A stretch of DNA of 64,000 bases from Stromatinia cepivora (lineage: Eukaryota; Ascomycota; Leotiomycetes; Helotiales; Sclerotiniaceae). Each line of letters begins with the position of its first letter. Position 1 is the first letter of the stretch. The notes below the pieces were generated by a model that did no database searches, had not been told where the DNA came from, and saw nothing but the letters and a program-made list of their open reading frames with translations. A program made the translations under genes and the position numbers. The stretch lies in assembly GCA_014898415.1 (NCBI GenBank), contig RCTD01000017.1, positions 1-64,000 of the forward strand, in the 5' to 3' direction. This document shows, in pieces, positions 52,040-63,544 of this stretch.

Positions 52040-55000
52040 ATGGCGGCAGGTAGTAATGGAAAGGTGGTGGAATCCAAACCGAATGGAATAAATGGCCACA
52101 CTGCTGTTCCCGCATTGCCAGCAGCAAAGGGCCAAAATGAGAAAAAGAAGAAGAAGAAGAAGAAGAAGATCATTTATACCATCTTCAGTCTGGGTACTAT
52201 TACCCGGTATGCTATACTTTCATGCTCTATCTATTTGTCAATTACTAATGAAGCTTCAGAATCTTAACCTGGTACTCGATAATCACAATATTATTACGAT
52301 GTCCTGCGACCCTCGACCTCGTCACAGATACCTCCCCTCAAATCTGCAAGCCATACTTTCAATTACGATCAATTGTTGTACCTCATCTCGAACCATATTA
52401 CGACTCATATGCCGCACCATATGTGAATGCCGCAAAGCCTTACTATCAGTCCCTCGACAAGAGAGTCATTGCACCGGCGACTGCCTTGGGTATGAAATAT
52501 GGTGCTCCGAGAGTAGCACAAGCACAAGCATATGGTCAAGCAAAATGGGAGAAAACATTGCAGCCAGAAGTATTGAAATACCAAGCTCTTGTGAAGGCTA
52601 GATACGATCAAACATTGGCTCCTCATTGGAACAAGGTTACGGCGGCCAGTGGTCCATATCTCAATTTAGCCAAGACGAATGCCTTACAAACATACCATGA
52701 ACATGTTGTTCCAACGTTCAATCTTGTACAGCCATATGCTGTTCAGAGTTATGGATACGCGAATGATTTTGTTGTAGGCACGGGCATTCCCTATTCAAAA
52801 TGGGCCTTGACCTCGACTGGGGTATTTTTGGATAGAAAAGTTTGGCCCAAATTGAGGATTCTATACGGCGAGAACGTGGAGCCACAGTTGGTACGAATTG
52901 GAGAGAGATTAGGTAGATATAGAGATGGCAAGAAATTACAGGCTGTGGTAGACAGTGTTGATTCGTGAGTTCGTTAGATGTATCTATTAGATCCTAGCTT
53001 ACGGAAATTAGATCGTCTTCTGCTTCTTCTGCCTCTTCCACATTCTCATCGGTATCTTCTTTAGTCTCATCTGCGCACGCTACAGGTACATCCTCGAGCT
53101 CCATTTCCTCTTCAACTTCTACTTCCTCTACCAAAACACCCGAAAATAAGCCCTTGAGTGAAGGCGAAATTAGAGAAAATGCTCGAAACGTCGTTGCAAA
53201 AGATCTAAAAACCTGGCAAGAAAAATTCTCCAAGGCTGCAGATGAGGGTTCCGACGAAATTGATGAGAGAGTGACCGAGATTACTGAGAGGTTGATTCAA
53301 AATCAAGCCAATAAAGTAGGATCTGCACTTCTCATCGAATTGGAGGAAGCCATCAATTCAAACCTCGAGCCTCTCAAATCCAGCATAATTTCAATCGTCC
53401 AGTCTGCAAAAAATGCGGAAGAAGCCGAGGATTCCCTCAACACTGCCGTCCGGAAAGCAGGAGTTGCAATCAAGGAAAAGGCTCAAGCCGTCAGAACTTG
53501 GCGACAAAGCTTCGACATGGAGACCAGTTCTCTCATTGGCAAATCGGTCAAAGATACATTTGATATTATCGACCACATAAGAGATTTGGGTTTACAAGAA
53601 ATTGGAATGCGGTGGGCCTGGACCGACGGAATCACTCATAAAGATTGGACTAAATATCATGCTTTGAAGAGTAAATTTGAAGAGTGGCGACTTGATGTTG
53701 AAAAGGTCGTCACCGAACATCCAGGTCTTGCGAAAGCTCGAGCAGCCTCGGAAGATGTGGAGAGCAAAGCAATGGGATTGGCTGAAAATGCAGCCATCGA
53801 ACTCTCTCGTATCAAGGAAATTGGAAAATGGAAGATATCAACCGGCGATTTCAGTGATGATTTTAGCACTAAATACATTCCACCCGCTGCATCAGTCGCT
53901 GGTCAAAAGGTTATGGAGAAAATCAATGATGCTAGCGAAGCCATTGCCGGCACTACAGAAGGGACTCTAGAATCCGTCTCATCGTTGGTCAATGAGGCGG
54001 CTTCATCGGTCTCTTCGAGTGTGATCGGGACTCCTCAAGGAAACGTAGAGAGTGTTGCATCTGTGGCTAAGGAGTCAGTGAGCAATGTCGTTGACCAAGT
54101 TTCAAGCTCTGTCATTGGTACCTCACAGGGAGATATCGAAAGTGTCAGCTCGGTTGTTGCTGAAAGGGTCGGAAGTCTTTCAATGAAAGTATCTTCGTCT
54201 GTAATTGATGAGCAACCAGGATTGGTAAGCCAAGCATCGAGCAGCGTTCAATCGGCAGGTTCCGCAGTTTCCAACAGTGCATCATCTCTCAGCAATGCGA
54301 TCTCCGATCAAGCTTCAACTTTGTCAAAGACTCTAAAGTCCGCATCATCGTCTGTTGCAAGCTCATTGTCGAAGAGTGCAACCGATGTTACCAGCTCCCT
54401 GAGCTCCTCTGCTTCAGCCGCCTCAAGTACGGCGTCCAAGAAAGTTTGGGGTGGGGCCATGGCTGCTCATGTTCAAGCAAGAGAGATCATCTTTGATGAT
54501 GTCATCGACGATTCTGACGAGGAAACTTACAGTGAGAAGATACAAAGTATGGCAAGCGTGGCCGGAGACCAATTTAGTGACATGACAAGAGCAGTCAGTG
54601 AAGCGTTATTGAAACCTAGCAGTACAAAAAGGCTTGGTGCTGAACAGTATTCCAGTGCTTTGGCTGTCGTAAGTTCGGTCCTCTATGGAACAGAACAAGG
54701 GCTTGGCGAAAGTGTTGCTAGCGTTGCTACAAGTCGTTATGCTGACGCCGTTTCTGCGTAAGTTAACCAATATCATTGTCGCCAATAGTCCGGACTGCAG
54801 CACGGCAAAGAGAGACTTTTAATTCCTAAATTCATTTACAACATTGATCTCATTTCAAATATTTGATTGTTTTCAAACCACAAACGCCCGTATCTAGTCT
54901 CCTTGTCCGGACCATTGAATACCCTGAACAATTCCTGCTCTTGTTATTTGGAAATCTACTGACATTGAATTAGTGCAAGCTCTGTGATCTATGGTACACC

Positions 55001-56663
55001 TGCACCAATCCTTGATTCTGCTGCAAGCTCGGCTAGGGCAGTGTATCGCGACGCATTGTCAAGAGCATCTGATCACTACTCACAAGCAAAATCCGTTGTC
55101 TCAGCTCAAGCTTCAGGATCTCCAAAGCCCGTTCACCAGGAAATGTTTAGTTCTGTAGAATCCGCTTACTCCAATTCCGTTAATGCTGCTAGCTCTAGGC
55201 TTCAACTTGCACTTTCTGGGGCATCAACCGCTATTTATGGAGCCCCTACAGGTGCCACGGAATCTATCCGATCAGTAGCTGCATCAAGACTATCTGAAGG
55301 CCTCAAAGCTGCTTCTTCTCAATACGATGCTGCGAAGAGTCACATTGGCCCTGCACCTACCCCAGCGGCTCAACAGTTACTTACTCAAGCTCAAAATCAA
55401 TACTACGCTGGCGTTGGTTTGGCTCATGTTCGATACTCCGAGTTTCTGGAGGCAGCATCCTCAGCTGTTATGCCAATTCAAACACCACTCCATGAAAGTG
55501 TTTATAATAGAGCCAGTGCCAGTATTGTAGGGACTTCTACTCCAGCATATGAAGCCGCCCTATCTCAAGCCTCACAAGAGTACTCCAGTGCTGTCGCAAA
55601 AGCTCAAGCCGGATTTGATAAAGTCATTAGTCAAGTCGCCAATGTTGCTAGTGATGCTATTCCCTCTGCAAAATTCACTGATCTTGCATCCTCGCGTTTT
55701 GTTGAGGCTTCATCCAAAGCTTCTTCATCCTACGCCAGCCTTTCTTCTGAGATAGCTGAAAAGATGAAAGGAGTTACTTCTAGTAGCGAAACGCCAATTC
55801 CTGAATCTATCGCTTCCGTCGCTAGCAAAAACTGGGAAGCTCTTATCACGAAAGCTAGTCATCAAGTCTATGGGTCCCCCACACCATACTTTGTCACTGG
55901 CAACTTTCTTTCGAATGTTCAACAATATGCTGCGCAAGCTACTGACGGTGCGGCCTCTCAATACTCGGCTGTGCAGTCGCTTATTAATGAGCTGGTTTCT
56001 GGAAAGGAACCAGAATTCACCGAAAGCGTTTATAGTCGGTTGAGCTCCGCTTATTACACTGGTGCAAGCGAGGCAGTATCTTCGGCTTCATCTTACGCAA
56101 GTCAGGCTTACGCATCAGCTAGCTCGGTTGCTAACTCAATTTTCACCCCTCCCCCTGCAATCGAGGAGATTCTTGATGTCGCTTCCCATCATCTCGATGA
56201 GGCTGTTCAAGCTGCCAGTGTTCAGTTCTATGGTACTCAACTAGGATATTCGGATCAGGCTCTACTTTCGATTTCGAACGCCGCTGCTTCGGCCCAAAAA
56301 GCCATTTCCGAAGCAATCTACGGAACACCTACTGGAATTTACGAATCGGCAACCAAGGTTATCGCAGAGAACTACGAATCCGCCACTTCCGCGGCTGCAA
56401 ATTCTTACACGGCTGCTCAAGCAAAGGTTTCGGAAGCTATCTATGGCCGCGAACAAGGGACTGTAGGGAGTGCACAATCAAGACTAAATTCCGCAGTGGA
56501 GTCAGCACGGGCTAGATTAAATGAGTTTGCATCAAACGTGGGAGAGGGCGGAAACGAAGCACTCAGCAAAGCAAGTGAGGGAGTTGAACAGATGGCCAGT
56601 AGTGTGGGAAGCGTCGTTGGGGAGGCTACCCAGGCTGTGATTGGAAGAAAGGATGAATTGTGA
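52040..56663 (+). CDS. Membrane-anchored Ala/Ser-rich repeat protein ('hoxa13-like' of fungal annotations)
   Basis: Four exons, 52040-52206, 52260-52964, 53012-54757 and 54974-56663, encode 1435 residues; introns of 53, 47 and 216 bp all join in frame. N-terminus: polar, nine lysines (residues 35-43), then a hydrophobic stretch (about 44-68) that probably anchors the protein in a membrane. Next comes the conserved segment PYYDSYAAPYVNAAKPY to 'LRILYGENVEPQLVRIGERLGRYRD', then a Ser-rich linker, a charged helical part rich in Glu/Lys (likely coiled coil), and a long Ala/Ser repeat region. Fungal databases name such proteins 'transcription factor hoxa13', as I recall; no homeodomain is present, so that name is misleading. 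Function unknown. The third intron is long for this gene set, but without it a stop follows immediately. Confidence 0.82.
53940..56560 (+). repeat. Degenerate protein repeats 'YGTPxGxxES' within the CDS
   Basis: At least eleven diverged copies of a motif like YGTPTG-x-x-ES followed by an Ala/Ser-rich helix, for example IGTPQGNVES, IGTSQGDIES, YGTEQGLGES, YGTPAPILDS, YGAPTGATES, YGTPTGIYES, YGREQGTVGS. Spacing is irregular, from about 30 to 75 residues. Divergence is at protein level; the DNA is not a simple tandem repeat. Confidence 0.8.
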
Positions 56664-57734
56664 TAAAATGGATCGCGATTAGAAGGATTATGGTGATGGA
56701 GATGATCTAATGAATAATGAGGTAGGTTTGGCCGGGTCGGGGAGGGTGGGGTGGTTTGATACCAAAAAATGGTGTAAAGGAAGGTTTTCATTTTCGTATG
56801 ATGGGCCAGAGATGTACTACATTTGCTTCGGTTTTGCTGTGATATTGTTTACTAGCGGATCTTTTTGGGTGGGGGTTGATTGATATGATACGAGATAAAT
56901 GACATACAGTATACTATTTTGCCCAGAGTCTCTGTCAGATGATGGAGGATATTTGATTCTTGAAAATTTTTGAAAGATTTAAATCTTTGTAACAACTCAA
57001 TTCATTATACATCTTTCGGAAGAGTAAATCTGAGAGCCGGAGATTCATATTTCACTCGTTCATCAGGCTCAGCCTCACTCAATTGTACCCACAATTTTAC
57101 GCCATGCAATTTTGACGCTACGAGCTACCAACGACTCCTAAATTACCCGAAGGGGTAACCCCAGCGCAAATGACGTGATGTGATTTTTGTGGTGATGGGA
57201 TGCAATTTGCTTTTAGAGGCTTTTCTGATCATCAGCGTGTACTGAGACCTAGTTACCTTCAGGGTGTCCAATAGTCCGGATTAGCAGCTTTCAATATCTG
57301 AAAATAGTTCGGAATTCGAGGTGAATTCAATATTTTGAATATTGAATGTTCTAATTGGTGTGATCCAATTAGTTTGCATATTCTAAACGATTCCAATTTT
57401 TGAAAATCTTTTTATTGTTGGATTGAAGTCCGGGCCATTCAATGGCACGCCCTGGTTACCTTGCGGAGTAATCTTTTCGTAGTTCTGAGTAAACAATTCA
57501 GCTACAATAGTGAGATTTCATCGATCGACCGGTATACGATTAGGAGCTCGTTGATCCCTGACTTTATTGACTATCTGGAGAGTCTGTTTAGCGCATTACG
57601 CATTTGATCTATATAAGAAGGCTTTCTTCAATTTGGAGTTAACACCAATTTCTATCACATTCTCACAAATCGTTTCTCCACATAAACAATTCATATCGAA
57701 GTCATTCAAGTCACATATAGATAGCTCCTGTAAG
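56664..57734. other. Intergenic with promoter of the Rds1-like gene
   Basis: No gene supported in 1.07 kb. TATATAAG at 57610-57617, about 118 bp before the start codon at 57735, is a good TATA candidate. Otherwise AT-rich stretches such as about 57,320-57,390. Confidence 0.6.
57610..57617 (+). promoter_or_regulatory. Probable TATA box of the Rds1-like gene
   Basis: TATATAAG, 118 bp upstream of the ATG, followed by an A/T/C-rich leader. A strong TATA box fits a stress- or nutrient-inducible gene, by general knowledge of such promoters. Confidence 0.5.
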
Positions 57735-58802
57735 ATGCAGTCAGAATTCGTTCTTTTATATATGCTAGTCGCTGCGAGCCTCTCCGCTGCCCTTCCAACA
57801 ACCGTCAACATCTCGAATCCATCCAGTGGTCCAATACCCAGCGAGACGGACTACTATAGTTCATATCGTGGTAAATCTGCACCATTTCCAGCAAATTACA
57901 CAATACCTATCTTGCGGACAGAGAATGGCCCACCCGGGCCTGATGACCTTCTCTTTCAAAACCTTCTTGGAGCAGAATGGGCAGTGTTCTCTTTCTACCA
58001 GCAAGCTGTCGAAGCTCTGAGTGTTACCTCATTCACATCCATTGGATTTCCTAATACCACCTACGATCGCATCCAAGAAATCCGTGATAATGAAGCTGGT
58101 CATCTTCGGATATTCCAGGACTCAATATCTAATACATCGATTAAACCCGGTCCTTGCGGCTACGATTTTGGCTGGAGCACCGCAGCAGAATTCCTAGAAA
58201 TGCAAGTGTTGATTGAAGTATCAAGTATGGCGTTTGCCGCCGGACTTGTGCAGCAAGCAAAGATGAACGTAACGAAAGGCGCCTTGATGGGAATTGGAGA
58301 AACCGAGACTCGACACACCACGTGGGCCTTGATTTCGGTTTGGGGAGTTGATCCTTTTGCGGGGCCAGTTGATACGAGTTTTCCATATGCAAATCAAATT
58401 CTAGACTCGACAAATCGGTTTATTATCGACGGTTCATGTCCGAGTGCAAACCCTGAGTATCCGTCTCCCAGTCAACACTTGCCACAGTTACAAGCGCCAG
58501 GAAAAATTATTCCTGGAGGGAAGTTAACATTTGTTTACGAAAAAGGTAGCAAAGGGAGTCAAATGCCAATTTTTCAAGAAGAGAAAGATTATTATGCTGT
58601 TTTCTTTCACGGGTTGGAGGTCATTTCGGTTCCATACGATGTCGCTACGAATAGCACAATTTTCCCTTCCAATCTTGAACTGAAGGGTATAATCTTGGCG
58701 GTTATTTCTGATGAGGTGGATGCACCCACAGAGGAGTCTGTTGTTGCTGGCCCTGCGTTCATCTTGGAGCAACCGGCGATACTTGCTGCTAGTGGTCTGT
58801 GA
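57735..58802 (+). CDS. Secreted ferritin-like domain protein, Rds1 stress-response type
   Basis: Single exon, 355 residues. The open frame extends 56 codons further upstream, but the ATG at 57735 gives a clear signal peptide (residues 1-19, LLYMLVAASLSAALP) and lies after the TATA box. A ferritin-like helical domain covers about residues 70-220, with Glu81, the pair Glu120/His123 in NEAGH, Glu161 and the pair Glu191/His194 in ETRH arranged like a di-iron site. It is followed by a region (about 230-355) of beta-rich character. Members are known in fungi as Rds1, first described as a stress- and nutrient-regulated gene in fission yeast; the biochemical role is unknown. Several N-glycosylation sequons support secretion. 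No introns, unlike most neighbours. Confidence 0.85.
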   Translation: MQSEFVLLYMLVAASLSAALPTTVNISNPSSGPIPSETDYYSSYRGKSAPFPANYTIPILRTENGPPGPDDLLFQNLLGAEWAVFSFYQQAVEALSVTSFTSIGFPNTTYDRIQEIRDNEAGHLRIFQDSISNTSIKPGPCGYDFGWSTAAEFLEMQVLIEVSSMAFAAGLVQQAKMNVTKGALMGIGETETRHTTWALISVWGVDPFAGPVDTSFPYANQILDSTNRFIIDGSCPSANPEYPSPSQHLPQLQAPGKIIPGGKLTFVYEKGSKGSQMPIFQEEKDYYAVFFHGLEVISVPYDVATNSTIFPSNLELKGIILAVISDEVDAPTEESVVAGPAFILEQPAILAASGL

Positions 58803-60024
58803 AGATTCACAGGGGATATTGAGGTACTGGAATACGAGAATTTGGTCAAAATTGTCGGAATCTTCATTCATTGAATGTGTTTTTGAAGGTGTATAGTGAT
58901 GCTTGTATGGAGGTGATGTTTTAAGATAGGATGAACTTTTTCGGAATTTTTTAGCCTCATAATGCAATTTGGTTGAAAGTCTTGTTCAAACTGATTGCTT
59001 TCCTGGTCTCCTATATAATCCACACCGCTGTGTTCAACAGTCTCGAGTTACTTTCTCAAAAAATCGTTGAACCTTGGGTGCAGTTGCAGACCGATCAATC
59101 AAAGAAATGCTCTTTTTTGAGCTTTGGGGGGACATTATCTACACATTTTGATTCACAGGAGAGGCTAACTTTTGGACTCGCAAATCCACAGAGAAACGAG
59201 TGAAATCTTTGAGGGTATCTTCCATCGAAAACTCTGAAGAAAGAAGCCATTAGGTACCGTTCAGGTTCAAACAGCTCAAATCACTGACTCGATATGCGAC
59301 ATACCATCGTACGCATAATCTAAGCATTAGGTCTGCGCCAGTAGCTAAAATTTTAGAAGCGAAATCAGAGGAAACAAAAGAAACATAGCGACCGTCAAAT
59401 CCCCGCAGGTAAATCTAGACATATCCCGCTCTAAAACTGCGGACAGTACCATGGCGACATCCATTTCAAGATTCCAATTAAAGACGACATCATTATTGGA
59501 TCACTGTTCTGCAGGAGTTCTCAAGAGTCAAGAAATTTACCCACGCCACATTTCAATTCATGGAATGGAAGAAACAATTAAACATTTTTCTATATATAAA
59601 AGTTTTGGTGAGATTGTAAGATCTTAGGATTCTGCTGCCCTGGAAATACAGGGTTTGTAGGCCTGTATCGGGTCATTGGTCATTCGTCAAAGCTTAACTT
59701 TAAATCCTACCCTTCATCCCATGAGGCGACTTTCAGCATTTCAAGGTGAGTATTTCATCATGAAGGATTATTTCTACGCCCCAAACATCATACAAATTTC
59801 GGCTTGATCGTGCGAAAGAATCCTATTGTAACGTAGTCGTACCACATCCTGGCTAAGGCTTTCGGCTTTGAGGATATACATAAGACGGATAGCTTTCTCA
59901 GTCAAGAGCTATGGACCTGTTGGACGATTGTTTTAGAACAATTCAACACATATTCATTGCCTAACCAAGGGAAGAAACTATATCAGCCAGAAGGATTTGA
60001 TTGAGAAAGCTACGATATATCACA
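58803..60024. other. Intergenic (1.2 kb)
   Basis: No gene supported. TATATATAAA at 59591-59600 lies about 425 bp before the next start codon. A splice-donor-like sequence AAGGTGAGT at about 59,746-59,754 suggests a possible intron in the 5' leader of the next gene; a short ATG frame just before it (59,720) does not join in frame to the downstream CDS at the acceptor sites I tried. Confidence 0.5.
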
Positions 60025-60537
60025 ATGTCGAATCTAGTCCTCCTCCAAGTGCCTCATTCACCTGGCCCAAAACACAACCGGAGCTCCTCAGTCTACAGCC
60101 GTAACTCTTGTGATTCGAGCTTTTCAGCCTGTACTGGCACCACACTTGTTGCAGAATCATGCCCCACCATACTTCGAACTCGAGAATCACGATTGAGCTG
60201 TGCAGGTCCATGTGATGGAACAGTATTTTATATTTACGATAAACCATTGCCTCCCTTGCCTCAAGAAGCTCTTGTGAAGAAACAAAAGCCTTTGCCTCCA
60301 TTGTAAGTACATCCAGACGTATCCAGATATTTGATATTGTAACATGCTAATTTGACATCAATTAGGCCCCTAAATATTTCTCGTCGCAGATCTCATCAAA
60401 ACATAAGAAGTGCAATTCCGGAATCTGAGAACCATATTATATACTACGATGAGAAAGAGGTTTATGTTCACAACCTATTTAGCGATGAGAAAGTGGTGAT
60501 GGCAGAAAGTTGGGATGACAAGGAAAAAGTTTTATGA
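60025..60537 (+). CDS. Small proline-rich hypothetical protein
   Basis: Two exons, 60025-60302 and 60366-60537 (63-bp intron, GTAAGT, branch GCTAAT, TTAG), give 149 residues. The frame continues upstream of the ATG only by eight codons. The protein is basic in the middle, with the repeat KPLPPLP twice across the splice joint (possible SH3-binding type sequence) and an acidic C-terminal part with 'IIYYDEKEVYVHN'. No domain recognised. Exon 2 ends where another open frame begins in the +1 frame (60515-60751), so the natural C-terminus may be longer in relatives. Confidence 0.6.
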
Positions 60538-60751
60538 AAAGTTCAATCGATACAACATGATGATTGCGGGTGTGGGATCACGACTGAATGACAGAAGGAC
60601 TTCAATGTATATAATTCGGAGGCGGGGTACATGGTCTCATTTAGGGAGGGCTCTGAGGGTGAACTTCAGGGATTCGAATTTCGAGCGGTTTTCGCAACAT
60701 ATATCCTTTCGGCGTTGGGTCTACCGGGTGGTACACTTGGAGCGCCAATAA
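60515..60751 (+). other. Open frame overlapping the end of the small gene; possible lost C-terminus
   Basis: Seventy-eight codons, Arg-rich (YEKFNRYNMM..., 'FRRWVYRVV'), in a different frame from the preceding exon and overlapping its last 23 bp. A one-base frameshift would fuse the two. It could equally be 3' UTR. I cannot decide. Confidence 0.25.
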
Positions 60752-60946
60752 TTGCCTTTTAACAGGAAGGGGATTGTTTGGATAGGTTGTTCGCTGGGTT
60801 CTTCATTTCCTGATCCTTCTATGAAAACAATCCCGCATTTTTCATCAATTGATCATCATCTTTTGTTTTAAATACTTCCCATTCTAAATACACCCAGCCT
60901 CATTACTATTAATTGTCTTACTCTTAGAGGCTGGGGGAAAATCTAT

Positions 60947-62703
60947 CTATAAAGTTATCTCCCTGGTTTCCCACGGTTTCTGCTTTACGGCCTCGTCCTC
61001 ATCACCAGTTCGAACAGTCCCCCTACTAGACCGCGAACCATAAACATTGCTTTTTACACTCTTCACTGAATTAACATAATGCACTTCCCCCTTCATACTT
61101 TTAATGCTCACACTCACGCCAAGTTTAGGCGTCTTGGGTTGACCACTAATCCTAGACGCTTCTAGTGCTGATGGAGAATCAACATCCTTCAATAAACTCT
61201 CTCGAATAGATTCCTGGCTCTGTGTTGGTGTTTCCAAGCTGATGATTCTCTGTTGCTGCTCAATGAACCATTCTGCAGTGGTGCGAATAGGTCGATCAGG
61301 TTTAGGAAATACCATTTGGAAGCCCTGAGGCTGGAGTGAAGATTCCTCGCGAGCGATTGTACTCCGCTTATCATCTGTCCATGCACTGTCTTTTCCGGTA
61401 TTCACCATTGATTCCATTCTGTCTTGTGTCTTATCTTTCAACTCCGTGTCTATGTATTGATCATTTGAAAGGGATGTCATTTGTCTGTTTGTTGTGGTTG
61501 ATTCAAAGGCAAGCGGAAGGCCAGGAGTTGGAATCCTTGGACTCCCCATCGGCATCATACTTGTCGGTGAATTTAGCTGTTTCCCCTGCGGTTCCTTTTC
61601 ATCACTATTTCCAGACGTCTGTAAAGTAATTGGATCAGCGGGGAAAGGTGATACTCCATCTTTGACTTCGAACTGTGACCGAGATTTGAGAGTTGGTGCT
61701 TTCGGGGGTTTTTGAGGATTCCATGCTAGATATTTTTCTTTCATTGTCGGTTCATATCTATGACTGGCTTGTCCCTCTTGCATTTCTTTGTTATATGAAT
61801 CGTGCGAGCTCAATGATGAAGCCGTGGAAGTCGATGTCTTGCGTTGTGGCTCATATACACCTTTCCGGGGGTTTTCTCCTTCATCCCCGCCCGGTCTTGG
61901 AATGGATCGTTCTTCAGCATGGTGTCTATGTTGTTCTTCATTTCTGTTTGTTCTCTGTTGTTCATATTTCTTCTTCCTGTATCTGACAATACACCAGAAA
62001 ACAAGCATTGTCAGCAGCGTTGAAGCGATTATGCTCCCTACTATCGCTACAGCTGCCTGTGTCGCGGTAATGGCGGCATTCTGCGATTCTTGAGCCTCTT
62101 CATTCGCTGCCTGATTTCCTTAGCTGGGGAACACGGACAAAAACATAAGTTATGAGGGAAAAACTGACGGTTGCAGTGGCTCCCGCCTTTGAGACTTCTT
62201 GCTGTAAAATTCAACGTTAACAACCCTGTTTCGACCAGTTTAGCGCCCTGGCGCCTTTTTTATTAATACTTTTTCTTAAAATTTATCTAACTTACCTGCA
62301 ATAGACTGGCGGTGAATTCTGCACTTTGCATTGCCCCAATTGCTCTCGCCACAGCCGAGCTGGCCGAGGCTTGTATACTTGAAATCGCTGAACTTGCACT
62401 ACTCTCCACACTTGATGAGCTTCTCGAAGCAGCAGCAATCAATTGACTAGCGCTATTGTATGCTTGTCGCATAGAATTCGAAGCTGATTGTGATGCTTGC
62501 TGGGCGGCCTCCAATGCAGATTGGCGTGCTTGCTGAATAAATTGTGAGGCTTGTTGAAATGCTTGTCGAGAAGCCTGTTGTTCTGCCTGAGAACAATCTT
62601 CCGAAGTGGCTTCCCGACGGAAAAGTGGTGTTGAAGTGACAATGACATTATGTGCGGTCCATGAGATAGTCTCTGTCAAATGGAAGAGGTAGGATTGATC
62701 CAT
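60947..62703 (-). CDS. Single-pass membrane protein with Gln/Ala/Ser-rich N-terminal region
   Basis: Exons 62703-62296, 62201-62169 (only 33 bp) and 62110-60947, all joined in phase 0, give 534 residues; introns of 94 and 58 bp. Residues about 40-145 are Gln/Ala/Ser-rich with repeats such as QQASQ and ASSA. One strong membrane segment (about 166-189) is followed by the basic stop-transfer RYRKKK and a 340-residue hydrophilic tail rich in Ser, Pro, Lys and Glu, probably cytosolic. The layout resembles fungal cell-surface sensors, but no WSC or other known domain is seen and the N-terminus lacks a clear signal peptide, so the true start may lie in an upstream exon I did not find. The 33-bp exon makes this model less certain. 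Confidence 0.65.
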
Positions 62704-63544
62704 TTTCAGAGAAGAATGTTATCCTGTTTGCCACTGGGGTAGATATTTTTACTAGATGATCTATAATTTTCGTGCAGCTTTGGCTGACGGGTACATGGCG
62801 AAATAAGATGAGCGCTGCTTCCAGGCTGCTAAGCCCTCGAGTCTTCAAAGGACAATAATATGCACGACAACCTGGACTATAATTACATACCTCTATGCAG
62901 GCGAATGTGCATATCGTAGCATTGGCACGTCCGTAACCTGATGCACTGAATGAAGGAGCATCAGACGATCAAATCTCAGTTCAATCTCAATAAGGGTACA
63001 TCAATGTCTAAAAGTTTTAATTGATCTCCAAAAACACTTTTAAGTAAAGCGAATTGAAGCTTCTTTCGTTACAGGTTCCAAGTGAAACCCTTAACTTATG
63101 CAGTGGGACCCCCATGTGACAATGGAACCAACACATTTCGATACCACAACTTTGAAGTATCTTTAAATTGTAACTGAACATGAGAATTAAAAGTATGGGT
63201 ATCATTTTGAGGACTTCACCGATACTTAGTTGCAGCTCGTCGCATTTTTGGGGAAAATGGTGAACTTCCCGTGGTCAGAAAGCATTTCCTATGATCTGAA
63301 ACAATCATCCATGTAAACTGAGCTCTCGTGCATCATATGCCTCAAAGCAGATCTGAACTTTCCATGAGCCCAAGATTGTAACCTTTACAAACTTCCACAA
63401 ACGTTTATACCAACTTTTCTTTTGATGCCGTCGCCTTCTCAGTGTCCCTTTGACCCCAGACTAACTGTGCCGCTAGAAATTTCTTCTGCTCTTCATTCCC
63501 TCGGTAATTCCCTTTCCTAGATTTTTCCCATACTACACCATACT
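62704..63544. other. Intergenic between two minus-strand genes
   Basis: 840 bp. It probably holds the promoter, and perhaps a missed first exon, of the membrane-protein gene and the 3' UTR of the next gene. Short minus-strand frames (62648-62848, 63017-63205) have no resemblance to known proteins. Confidence 0.5.

Noticed and set aside
52994..53233. Minus-strand acidic frame opposite exon 3 of the repeat protein
   Set aside because: It is the antisense of a Ser-rich coding stretch; the sense frame is supported by splicing on both sides.
57567..57734. Upstream extension of the Rds1-like frame
   Set aside because: It would bury the signal peptide and start before the TATA box at 57610; the ATG at 57735 is better.
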